Positions 8,138-14,550 of a stretch of DNA of 23,493 bases are shown one piece after another. The position numbers were made by a program, and so were the translations under genes. Positions within the stretch are counted from its first letter, which is position 1. Each line of letters opens with the position of its first letter. This DNA is from Planctomycetota bacterium (GTDB lineage: Bacteria; Planctomycetota; Planctomycetia; Pirellulales; Pirellulaceae), in assembly GCA_029259935.1 (NCBI GenBank), contig JAJDEH010000392.1, forward strand, positions 1-23,493, given 5' to 3'. Under the pieces are notes generated by a model. The model saw only the letters and a list, made by a program, of their open reading frames with translations, did not search any database and was not told where the DNA came from.

Positions 8138-9271
8138 TTACATTGCCGCCGCGGGCGACGACTTTTTGAGCGCCTTTTCGATCCCTGGGATCATCGCCTG
8201 GAAAGCTTTTACTTCGTCCAGGCGTTGCTCGACCAATTCAAGGTCCGCTTCCAAGGCAGCGATCTGCGCGGCGGTGGCCCCGGTGGGTGGCAGCTTCCGC
8301 AGGATATCTAGCCGCCGATTGATTTCGGCACGCACCGAAGAGAAATAACCCGAGAAGCTGTTGGCGAGCCGACGAGGGATGAGACAAATTGCACCCAGCC
8401 GCACTTCCCCGCTCGCATCCAGGTAATCGATCAGGTATCGTTCCACCGCAGTTTTGCGAACAATCTCCCGGTCGGTTTCCACGACGCGCATATTTGGTCG
8501 CGGATAAAAACTGCCGCCAAAACTCCGGTACTTTCGAAAGTAGGCGGTCCACTGGTCGCGTCCGTCCAATACATCCAATGCGCGATTCGCGTTTTCGTAT
8601 TGTCTGGCCGCTTGCCACGCCTGGTCAAAAGGTGCCTCAAGATCGGGCGAATCCCATTCATAAAGGACACTGATCCGCCGCAAGCGATTGGGGAAGCCAA
8701 TTCGCTGAGCTCGTCCAAATTCGTAGTAGCTGCGATCGGGCAAAAAACTATACTTGCCGTACCCATATTCCGAGGACTGCCACATGCGTTCGAGCATCGG
8801 GTGTTCGATGGTCCCGCTGTCGTAGGATCCGAGCCGACCCAAGAAGGGATAGGGGCGTTCAATACGGGCTCGCCCCAGATAAGCCCCTTCGATATCGGGT
8901 TCAAAAAGCTCTTTCACCGTGACTTTGCCGTCGTTCAACGTCGGGCCTCGCACGACGATATCGGTGTCGTCATAGATCGACCGGTCTGAAAGAACCTCCA
9001 GCGGATCATCGTCCGTGCGTGAGGCGCTGCCGCCCGTATCGGGCCAGGTGACCGCCGCCGGAAACTGTCCGCGATTCTCGTCTTCATGGTGCCGCTCGAT
9101 CCAGACAACATCGCGGGCCATGATTTCCCCGCGGACCCGCCAAGCGGCGGACGTCCCGAAGTTGATCATCAGGGCCATCACAAATAACAAAATCGGCAAC
9201 CACAACACCAACTCCATGGGCGCGAGCCCGCGGCGTTTGTGGCGATTTCGGGTGGAAGGGATTCTGTTCAT
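8138..9271 (-). CDS. TadE-like pseudopilin with long periplasmic C-terminus
   Basis: Read from ATG at 9271 (an in-frame GTG directly before it at 9274 is an alternative), this protein has 377 residues. The N-terminus is a prepilin-like segment: basic residues, then R14-G15 followed by LAPMELVLWLPILLF, with Glu at +5 after G15. That pattern suits cleavage by the CpaA peptidase. The long C-terminal part is Arg- and Tyr-rich and ends in a likely coiled coil (about 302-365, with EADLELVEQRLDEVKAF). TadE proteins are usually much shorter, so most of this protein is extra. It probably acts as a minor pseudopilin or tip component. It lies 25 bases after the TadG-like gene. Confidence 0.75.
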   Translation of the reverse strand: MNRIPSTRNRHKRRGLAPMELVLWLPILLFVMALMINFGTSAAWRVRGEIMARDVVWIERHHEDENRGQFPAAVTWPDTGGSASRTDDDPLEVLSDRSIYDDTDIVVRGPTLNDGKVTVKELFEPDIEGAYLGRARIERPYPFLGRLGSYDSGTIEHPMLERMWQSSEYGYGKYSFLPDRSYYEFGRAQRIGFPNRLRRISVLYEWDSPDLEAPFDQAWQAARQYENANRALDVLDGRDQWTAYFRKYRSFGGSFYPRPNMRVVETDREIVRKTAVERYLIDYLDASGEVRLGAICLIPRRLANSFSGYFSSVRAEINRRLDILRKLPPTGATAAQIAALEADLELVEQRLDEVKAFQAMIPGIEKALKKSSPAAAM

Positions 9272-9296
9272 CACGATGTTCGAGCGACTTGCTATT

Positions 9297-10811
9297 TCAA
9301 TGATTGCTGAGCCAGTAAATATCTTCCACGCTCAAGCCCGAATAGTCGGGGGCCTGGACTTCGAATCCGTCAATATCGGGCGCGGTACTTAGGATCTCGG
9401 GTAGCGCGCTGCTGGTGGCGGGGGTCAATTGCATGGTCCAATTTTGACTCAGCAGGTTCCACCGGTCAGGATACCATTCACGATTTAAGCCGACGGTTCT
9501 CCAATTGCGGACTTCGACCCAGTTTCCCGAGTCGGGTGGCATCTCGACCCACCCTCGCGACTCGTGCCAGTCTTGCCGAGTTAGGCCGCCACGATCGACG
9601 GTCACATGGATGTTCTCGTGAAAAATGATCCTTCGCCGCGGGATGAAGACATAAATCTGCGCATACGCCTGGCGGTTTGTCTCGATGGGAGTCTTGAACA
9701 CGCTCGTCATGGCTTCGTTCATTCCCTCTTGGTAGACGACGCCCACGAACATGTAGTCGAACTCGACCGCGGTATTGACGTCTCCCATGTCGTAGGGTGT
9801 TTCGTGAATTTGGAACGGCAAATTGGTATCGGGATATTCTTCTTCCAACAGTTTCTTCAGATATCCGCGGGTGAAGATCCGCCACAGATTGCCGAACTGC
9901 GACATGCGCCCATGCCGATCGAACCGCATCAGCTTCTTTTGATGGTCGTTGCTGTCGCCTCGCCCACCGTTATCGTCGTTCCAACGGCTGAGGTATTCGC
10001 GGGCCAGTTCTTGCCGCTGATCACGTGCCCGGGTGAAATGAATGTCGGATTCCAAGGGATGGGATACAGGCAGGATCCAGTATTCCGATTCGACGACCGG
10101 CACGCCGCTGTTGGTCCACAACACTCCGCGCAACTCCGCGTCTTGGGGCCAGCTTTCGCCATGCCGCCGGGCGATTTCATCGGTGGCGGCCTGAGCCAAG
10201 TAGCCGGAATTTTCGGCCAGGGCGGTTTGGAAATTGGGAATCATCTCCTCCACCAATATCGCCTCCATCACGGGGAGTATCGGTTCGGCCACGGCGTAGT
10301 GCCAGTCGCCCCAAGTCGACACCATGTCGCCGGCGCTGGCCTCCAGATCTCGGTCGCCCTCCAATTCCGTCTTTCCAGGAATGGCGATGCCCAGTTCGGC
10401 AAACGGCTGATAAGGTGCTTTCGCCAGGTGCGGAGCGATCCGATCCCAGTGGTCGAGTGTTTCCGGTGTGAAGCTTTCAGCGTTGCGATAATACGACTCA
10501 CGCAGAAAAGCGGTCAGCGCGAACACGTCAGACAACAGGTGGTTGGTGAAGGCCATCGTGTTCATGTTGCGGGTGATGACAACGCCCCCCGCGTAGGTCG
10601 CGGCATCGGCGGCGTTCTGCATTTGGACCTTTTCGTTCACCTGCCGCACCGAGTTCATGACCATGCCCAGCAGCATGGTCAGCATGATCAAGGCAAAAAC
10701 CGACGCGATGGAGATAGTCCCTCGCTGGTCGCGATGCAGGCCAGCCGCCCATCGGGCCGCGCCTCGCGACGCCTGGCAAGTAGATCGAATTGCAAAGCCG
10801 CCGAGTTTCAT
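9297..10811 (-). CDS. TadG-like Flp pilus assembly protein
   Basis: This 504-residue protein has the Tad (TadG N-terminal) signature at about residues 27-76: RDQRGTISIASVFALIML, then VNEKVQMQNAADAATYAGG. This gives one N-terminal membrane helix (33-52) and a large exported C-terminal region. The helix has no Glu at +5, which is normal for TadG. The C-terminal 400 residues are rich in Trp, Tyr and acidic residues and resemble no domain I know. No von Willebrand A motif is evident, although some TadG proteins carry one. Its ATG overlaps the stop of the upstream TadE-like gene by 4 bases (ATGA). A likely role is as a minor, membrane-anchored pilus component. Confidence 0.8.
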   Translation of the reverse strand: MKLGGFAIRSTCQASRGAARWAAGLHRDQRGTISIASVFALIMLTMLLGMVMNSVRQVNEKVQMQNAADAATYAGGVVITRNMNTMAFTNHLLSDVFALTAFLRESYYRNAESFTPETLDHWDRIAPHLAKAPYQPFAELGIAIPGKTELEGDRDLEASAGDMVSTWGDWHYAVAEPILPVMEAILVEEMIPNFQTALAENSGYLAQAATDEIARRHGESWPQDAELRGVLWTNSGVPVVESEYWILPVSHPLESDIHFTRARDQRQELAREYLSRWNDDNGGRGDSNDHQKKLMRFDRHGRMSQFGNLWRIFTRGYLKKLLEEEYPDTNLPFQIHETPYDMGDVNTAVEFDYMFVGVVYQEGMNEAMTSVFKTPIETNRQAYAQIYVFIPRRRIIFHENIHVTVDRGGLTRQDWHESRGWVEMPPDSGNWVEVRNWRTVGLNREWYPDRWNLLSQNWTMQLTPATSSALPEILSTAPDIDGFEVQAPDYSGLSVEDIYWLSNH

Positions 10812-11806
10812 GGTCCCGCGCCAAATTGGTAATAAGGAAGCAATGCCTTTTGGCCTTCATTCTGCAACCGGACCGTGGCGGTAATTGGTACGGCGTAAGC
10901 ATCGCCGATTTTCAAATAGCCCTGCCGCAGAGTTCCTTGACCGCCGCCCTCGGCACGCGGCAGCAGCGCGATCAGTCCGCCAGGGCCGGGAAGCATCGCG
11001 AAGTTATGTTCGACCCGGACCTCAACTTGATCGTGCCAGCCGATTTCGTTCTCGGTGAACTCCTGCCAATAGTCGCGGCCGAATCCTGGCGGATTCGGAG
11101 GGGGGCCTTGCGCGGGTATCTTTGTCAACGTCCACAGACTCGGGTTGTCAAACGCCACGTCCGGCCAGTCGGTTTTGTGCCGCACTTGAATCGTGACCTG
11201 GGTGTTCCCCAATGCGTAATTCAGTTTGTTGGATAGCCTTGTTTCGATTTGGCCGTTGGATTCCTGCGAGGGGGCCGCCATGAGATAGGCATTTTGGATC
11301 GACGTCAACGCATCGGAGCTTGAGCCGCCAGAACTTGCACCGATATCCCGTGATGGGCAAATCGACATGCAGGCCATGGCCGCGGCGCGTCGAATCCGTT
11401 CGTACTTTTCGGTCCCTTCGCTGATTTCGTAGACATCCAAGGAACCTTCACTGCTCACGAGACTCTTTCCGTTGCCTATTTCGTTGGCATATTCCTGGCC
11501 CGAATAGGCAGGAATCCAGACGATGGCCGAGCGAGCGGCGGCGAAGGCCGAGTAGTGAATGACAACCTGAGCGATCACCAACTGGCTCATCTGCACGATG
11601 AACATCAGAAACATTGTGAAGACGGGAATCGTCAGCACGAAGGCCAGGCTCTGCACCCCGCCTGATTCGTCGCCGTGCAGTTTTTTCAACTGCGAAACTC
11701 GAATTCGCGCGCCGCTGAACGCGATCAGCAACCGCATGATCACAACCGAGACCACGATGGCGGCTAAATAGGGCCAACAGTCGATTAGAATTTGTCGGGG
11801 ACTCAT
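10808..11806 (-). CDS. TadE-like membrane protein
   Basis: This 332-residue protein has two N-terminal hydrophobic segments: an extra one at about 13-30 (YLAAIVVSVVIMRLLIAF) and a TadE-like one at about 52-75, after LHGDESGG (43-50). The text GVQSLAFVLTIPVFTMF followed by SAFAAARSAIVW closely matches the TadE pattern. No Glu occurs at +5 after the glycine pair, and the extra upstream helix would be unusual for a prepilin leader, so this subunit may not be processed by CpaA. The C-terminal 230 residues are exported and include a Ser/Gly stretch (IGASSGGSSSD). It overlaps the TadG-like gene by 4 bases, matching the usual E-then-G order. Confidence 0.75.
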   Translation of the reverse strand: MSPRQILIDCWPYLAAIVVSVVIMRLLIAFSGARIRVSQLKKLHGDESGGVQSLAFVLTIPVFTMFLMFIVQMSQLVIAQVVIHYSAFAAARSAIVWIPAYSGQEYANEIGNGKSLVSSEGSLDVYEISEGTEKYERIRRAAAMACMSICPSRDIGASSGGSSSDALTSIQNAYLMAAPSQESNGQIETRLSNKLNYALGNTQVTIQVRHKTDWPDVAFDNPSLWTLTKIPAQGPPPNPPGFGRDYWQEFTENEIGWHDQVEVRVEHNFAMLPGPGGLIALLPRAEGGGQGTLRQGYLKIGDAYAVPITATVRLQNEGQKALLPYYQFGAGP

Positions 11807-11879
11807 TAGTTGGTTGTCGTGATCTGGTGGTTGGAGTCCAGGATTTAGCCTGTTCTTTCAGCCAAAGGCCGTACTCCAA

Positions 11880-12431
11880 CTAGTGAACAAGATTAAATTG
11901 AACAATACAAACGGCGACCAGGACACTGGGAGCCAAATACAATTTCGGTTTCAACGGCTTGCGATCTTCCTCGGTGAGTGGAAAACGACCTCCCAGCCGA
12001 ACCAAGTGAACGAGGTAGCGAAAACTCCTTCGCAACAGATGGGCGATACCATGCTGCCAGATCAAATAAATCAAAGCCACGCAGAACTGCAAAACAAAGG
12101 TCCACAAACAGACTTCCAGGCCCGAAAAGAGACCTAGAAATGCGCCTGTCATGGCCATCAGCTTCAGATCTCCGCCGCCAACTCCTCCTGCAAAACAGAC
12201 ATAGCAAACGAGCATCACCGCCGCGCAGCTAACGAGTCCTACCAAGCAGTCGGTGATTCCAACGGCTCCGATCACCTCCAACCCTGCGGAACCCAGGAAA
12301 CTGGCAAGAGCGTTTAACGTCAGGGCGGCCACGATTCCCGGGTAGGTCGTCCAGTTGTAAATCTTTCCTCCGCGCACATCGGTCCATGTGGCGATCAGCA
12401 GAAAGATCAGCAGAAGTCCGGTGCTGATCAT
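11880..12431 (-). CDS. cpaA: Type IV prepilin peptidase CpaA/TadV
   Basis: This 183-residue polytopic protein belongs to the A24 aspartic peptidase family. The two catalytic aspartates are visible: D18 in IATWTDVRGGKIYNW and D88 in the GxGD motif GVGGGDLKLM. Several helices fill the rest (about 2-16, 30-48, 60-79, 92-125, 165-180), ending in YLAPSVLVAV, typical of the family. It has no N-methyltransferase-type cytoplasmic domain, as expected for Tad-type peptidases. It should cleave the leader peptides of the two Flp-like prepilins encoded just upstream, and probably the TadE-like pseudopilin at 8138-9271. The ATG at 12431 is 9 bases after the flp stop. Confidence 0.93.
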   Translation of the reverse strand: MISTGLLLIFLLIATWTDVRGGKIYNWTTYPGIVAALTLNALASFLGSAGLEVIGAVGITDCLVGLVSCAAVMLVCYVCFAGGVGGGDLKLMAMTGAFLGLFSGLEVCLWTFVLQFCVALIYLIWQHGIAHLLRRSFRYLVHLVRLGGRFPLTEEDRKPLKPKLYLAPSVLVAVCIVQFNLVH

Positions 12432-12440
12432 TCTGTTACG

Positions 12441-12668
12441 TTAGGCCCCGGTGGCACTGTCGGTGCTAGTTTCCAAGTTGTCCATCTGGGTTTCAAAGTA
12501 CTGCTGCACCCGCGGCCAGCCAAACTTGATGATGAAGATCAAGATGGGAATCACCACGGCGGCAATAATCAAAATGGTTTCCAGACTAACAGCACCTTCT
12601 TCGTCGTGATGAATCTTTTTCAGCAGATTCCACAACGAGGCCTCTTGTGTTCTGTTCTCGTTCGCCAT
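12441..12668 (-). CDS. flp: Flp-type prepilin
   Basis: Read from ATG at 12668, this protein has 75 residues. An in-frame TTG at 12707 would add 13 residues but has no advantage. The N-terminal leader is 25 residues and ends in HDEEG. Cleavage after G25 would give a mature pilin of 50 residues starting AVSLETILIIAAVVIPILIF, with Glu at +5 (E30). The hydrophobic helix runs from about 29 to 48 and is followed by a polar tail (FETQMDNLETSTDSATGA). The usual Tyr at +6 of Flp pilins is Thr here. Position next to cpaA and the length make this the likely major pilin or one of a pair with the gene at 12751. Confidence 0.85.
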   Translation of the reverse strand: MANENRTQEASLWNLLKKIHHDEEGAVSLETILIIAAVVIPILIFIIKFGWPRVQQYFETQMDNLETSTDSATGA

Positions 12669-12750
12669 GACCAAGTCTGCCTTGAGAGGAAGAAGAGTGT
12701 TTATCAATTGAGAGTTAGTTGTTCATTGGATGGGATTAAGTCGCGCGTCC

Positions 12751-12942
12751 TCAAAGAAACGGCCACGAAACCAAAGTACTCGTCATTTCGTAAACAAGGT
12801 TCATGATTCGCGGGGCGGCCCACATCATGAAGGTTGCCAGTGGCAGAATCACGCCCATGATCAAGACGTAATCCAAGCTTGCAGCGCCTTTTCGCCTGTC
12901 TTTCCCGATGCGGAGTCCGCGATTTGACCGTTTCCTGGACAC
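12751..12942 (-). CDS. Small Flp-like prepilin with Asp at +5
   Basis: This 63-residue protein starts at GTG (12940-12942). AGGTGA lies 8 bases upstream, a reasonable ribosome-binding site. The leader is highly basic (MSRKRSNRGLRIGKDRRKG) and would be cut after G19. The mature form would be 44 residues, starting AASLDYVLIMGVILPLATFM. This matches the Flp pattern G-xxxx-E-Y except that D24 replaces the near-invariant Glu at +5, with Tyr kept at +6. One hydrophobic helix (23-42) is followed by a short amphipathic C-terminus. It lies 82 bases upstream of flp. It may be a second pilin or a minor subunit. Confidence 0.7.
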   Translation of the reverse strand: MSRKRSNRGLRIGKDRRKGAASLDYVLIMGVILPLATFMMWAAPRIMNLVYEMTSTLVSWPFL

Positions 12943-13014
12943 CGCGAGGTCACCTGTTGGAATGAGATTGGCCGCGTATTAGTGAAATTCGTCGGTTCGA
13001 GTGGTAGCACTTCA

Positions 13015-13044
13015 ATTCTACAAGAAAAAACCATTACGTTGCAA
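13015..13044 (-). promoter_or_regulatory. Predicted sigma-70-type promoter for the prepilin genes
   Basis: On the minus strand, TTGCAA (13044-13039) and TAGAAT (13020-13015) are separated by 18 bases, matching the -35 and -10 consensus at 4 of 6 and 5 of 6 positions. Transcription would start near 13007, about 65 bases before the GTG of the small prepilin. A T-rich spacer (GGTTTTTTCTTG) lies between the boxes. The site is inside the largest non-coding gap of the pilus locus, so pilins could be made in excess of the motor proteins. This is a pattern call only. Confidence 0.45.
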
Positions 13045-13076
13045 TGAATTAACTGGCCAGGCAGCGGCCTAATTTG

Positions 13077-13143
13077 CCGCGAAAATGACTGGATTCGCCA
13101 AGGATTCGCGGCAGAACTCCCGCAATTCGGGGATTTTTCGCGG
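13077..13143 (-). other. Inverted repeat after cpaF, possible terminator
   Basis: CCGCGAAAA (13077-13085) and TTTTCGCGG (13135-13143) are perfect 9-base complements 49 bases apart. Between them lie a small hairpin (CCCG-CAATT-CGGG) and two direct copies of GGATTCGC. The structure begins 22 bases after the cpaF stop and ends before the predicted pilin promoter. It could terminate or slow transcription of the stand-alone cpaF, or protect its RNA end. No T tract follows, so a simple intrinsic terminator is not certain. Confidence 0.35.
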
Positions 13144-13165
13144 GTGGGGACATTCCTTCGGCGGA

Positions 13166-14275
13166 TTAGTCCCAGACTTCACGACTATGATTGATCCTGG
13201 CACCCATTCCGTGTTCACGGGGTTCGCTGGCAAAGCTAGGCTTCTCACCCGTCGGAACCAGTTCGGCAATAACCCGTCCGTCGTCCGTTTGTCCTCGCAT
13301 TTTGGTTTGGAACAAATCTCGAAAGCGGTACTGGTTGTTTTCGTCCAATCCCAGCACTTCGGTAATTCGCGTCACCTTTCGAGACCCGTCTTCGACGAAC
13401 CGGTTCAACTGGACGATTAAATGGATCGCGGAAGCGACTTGCGCTCGCGCCACATAAACGGGAATTTCTACATCGGACATTAAGGACAACGTTTCCAGGC
13501 GAATGACCGCATCTCGAGGTGAATTTGCGTGGACGGTGGATAGCGCCCCCGAGTGACCGCTGAGCATCGACTGAACCATGTCGAGTGCTTCGCCGCCACG
13601 CACTTCGCCGACGATGATGCGGTCGGGACGCATTCGCAATGAATTGACGAACAATTGACGAATCGTCATGCCGCCCCGGCCAAACTGGTCGGGACGTTGC
13701 ACTTCCAAATAGATGCAGTGCTCCTGAATCAGCTTCAATTCCGAGGTGTCTTCGATGACAATAATCCGCTCTTCTTCCGGAACGGCGGTCGTCACCGCTC
13801 CCAACAGAGTGGTCTTGCCGGTACCGGTTCCACCCGAAACCATGGTGTTTTTGTGGAGTCTGACGGAGAGTTCCAAAAACTCGCGGGCCGATTCAGACAG
13901 GCTGCCGTACTCAATCAAATCCTCCAGAGTCAAGCCGCCCCGTTTGAATTTTCGAATGGTCATGCAAGTGCCGTTACGAGCGCCGGGCGGGAGGATGGCG
14001 TTGACACGAGAACCGTCGGGCAACCGGGCATCGAGAATCGGATTCTCTAGATTGATCTCGCGGCCGACCCACTGCGCCACGTTGAGGATCGCGGAATGCA
14101 ACGCGTCCTCGCTGTCGAAGCGGGCGTTCGTCTTGTGCAGTCGGCCCGCCCGCTCGATGTAAATCTGGTCGAAGCGATTGATCATCACTTCGGTCACCGT
14201 GTCGTCTTCCAAAAACTCACCAATCGGGCTCAGGAAGTAGTCAACGCTGGCTTCGAAAATTGCGGTACGCGACAT
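13166..14275 (-). CDS. cpaF: Stand-alone CpaF/TadA-type pilus ATPase
   Basis: This 369-residue secretion ATPase has all core motifs: Asp box VIEDTSEL (173-180), Walker A GGTGTGKT (148-155), Walker B RIIVGEVRGGE (E224) and His box SGHSGALSTVHANS (239-252). A short N-terminal domain (1-75) carries SEVMIN-like family text (TVTEVMINRFDQIYIE). It lacks the FHA domain and long helical insert of the ATPase at 4459-6366, and is shorter than typical CpaF proteins. It is the first gene of the locus, 223 bases upstream of the pilins. It may be a second motor for assembly or retraction, or may form mixed rings (inference). The C-terminal 30 residues are polar and unlikely to be structured. The start is ATG at 14275. 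Confidence 0.92.
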   Translation of the reverse strand: MSRTAIFEASVDYFLSPIGEFLEDDTVTEVMINRFDQIYIERAGRLHKTNARFDSEDALHSAILNVAQWVGREINLENPILDARLPDGSRVNAILPPGARNGTCMTIRKFKRGGLTLEDLIEYGSLSESAREFLELSVRLHKNTMVSGGTGTGKTTLLGAVTTAVPEEERIIVIEDTSELKLIQEHCIYLEVQRPDQFGRGGMTIRQLFVNSLRMRPDRIIVGEVRGGEALDMVQSMLSGHSGALSTVHANSPRDAVIRLETLSLMSDVEIPVYVARAQVASAIHLIVQLNRFVEDGSRKVTRITEVLGLDENNQYRFRDLFQTKMRGQTDDGRVIAELVPTGEKPSFASEPREHGMGARINHSREVWD

Positions 14276-14343
14276 AGTTTTTGGTATTGGCCGGAGTCAC
14301 GAATTTCTGACCCAGGAATGTCCGCACGCGGGACCGTTCCTCT

Positions 14344-14399
14344 GTTCACTCACTTGTTCTATCATCAATGCGAATGATGGCAGGGTCAAGTGAGCGAAC
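14344..14399. promoter_or_regulatory. 13-base inverted repeat bracketing the cpaF promoter
   Basis: The plus strand reads GTTCACTCACTTG at 14344-14356 and CAAGTGAGCGAAC at 14387-14399. These are reverse complements at 12 of 13 positions. Read as minus-strand RNA, the mismatch becomes a G-U pair. The 30-base interval holds the predicted -10 box and most of the spacer, and one arm overlaps the -35 box. This is a good candidate for a two-site operator, or for a leader hairpin if transcription starts further upstream. The repeat is seen directly; the binding role is inferred. Confidence 0.5.
14361..14389 (-). promoter_or_regulatory. Predicted sigma-70-type promoter for the pilus operon
   Basis: On the minus strand, TTGACC (14389-14384) and GATGAT (14366-14361) are 17 bases apart, matching the -35 and -10 consensus at 5 of 6 and 4 of 6 positions. 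Transcription would start near 14354, giving a leader of about 79 bases before the cpaF ATG. The promoter sits within the 275-base divergent gap and between the arms of the inverted repeat at 14344-14399. I could not pick out a convincing promoter for the divergent plus-strand gene in the same gap. Confidence 0.35.
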
Positions 14400-14550
14400 C
14401 ATTGGCCATTGTACCTCAAACGAAGATTCTGATCGCCGGACTTGCGCGAAATCGCCGTTGTCCCATTCCACTTGCAAGCAAATCGCGGCCCAATAAGTTA
14501 ATCTAAAACAACGGTCGTGCCCGCCACCATCGCCAGCCACGAGTCAAATC

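Noticed and set aside
9606..10832. A 408-codon open frame on the plus strand
   Set aside because: It lies entirely opposite the TadG-like gene, whose Tad signature is clear. The long antisense frame reflects G/C-biased third codon positions, and its translation shows no domain.
12669..12707. TTG start adding 13 residues to Flp
   Set aside because: The ATG at 12668 gives a leader of normal length. The TTG has no visible ribosome-binding site.
13039..13060. Sigma-54-like TGGCC...TTGCA upstream of the pilins
   Set aside because: The GG and GC elements are 16 bases apart rather than 12, so they do not fit a sigma-54 promoter.
13069..13269. A 66-codon minus-strand frame at the end of cpaF
   Set aside because: Most of it overlaps cpaF in another frame, and the rest lies in the structured intergenic gap. 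No family features are visible.
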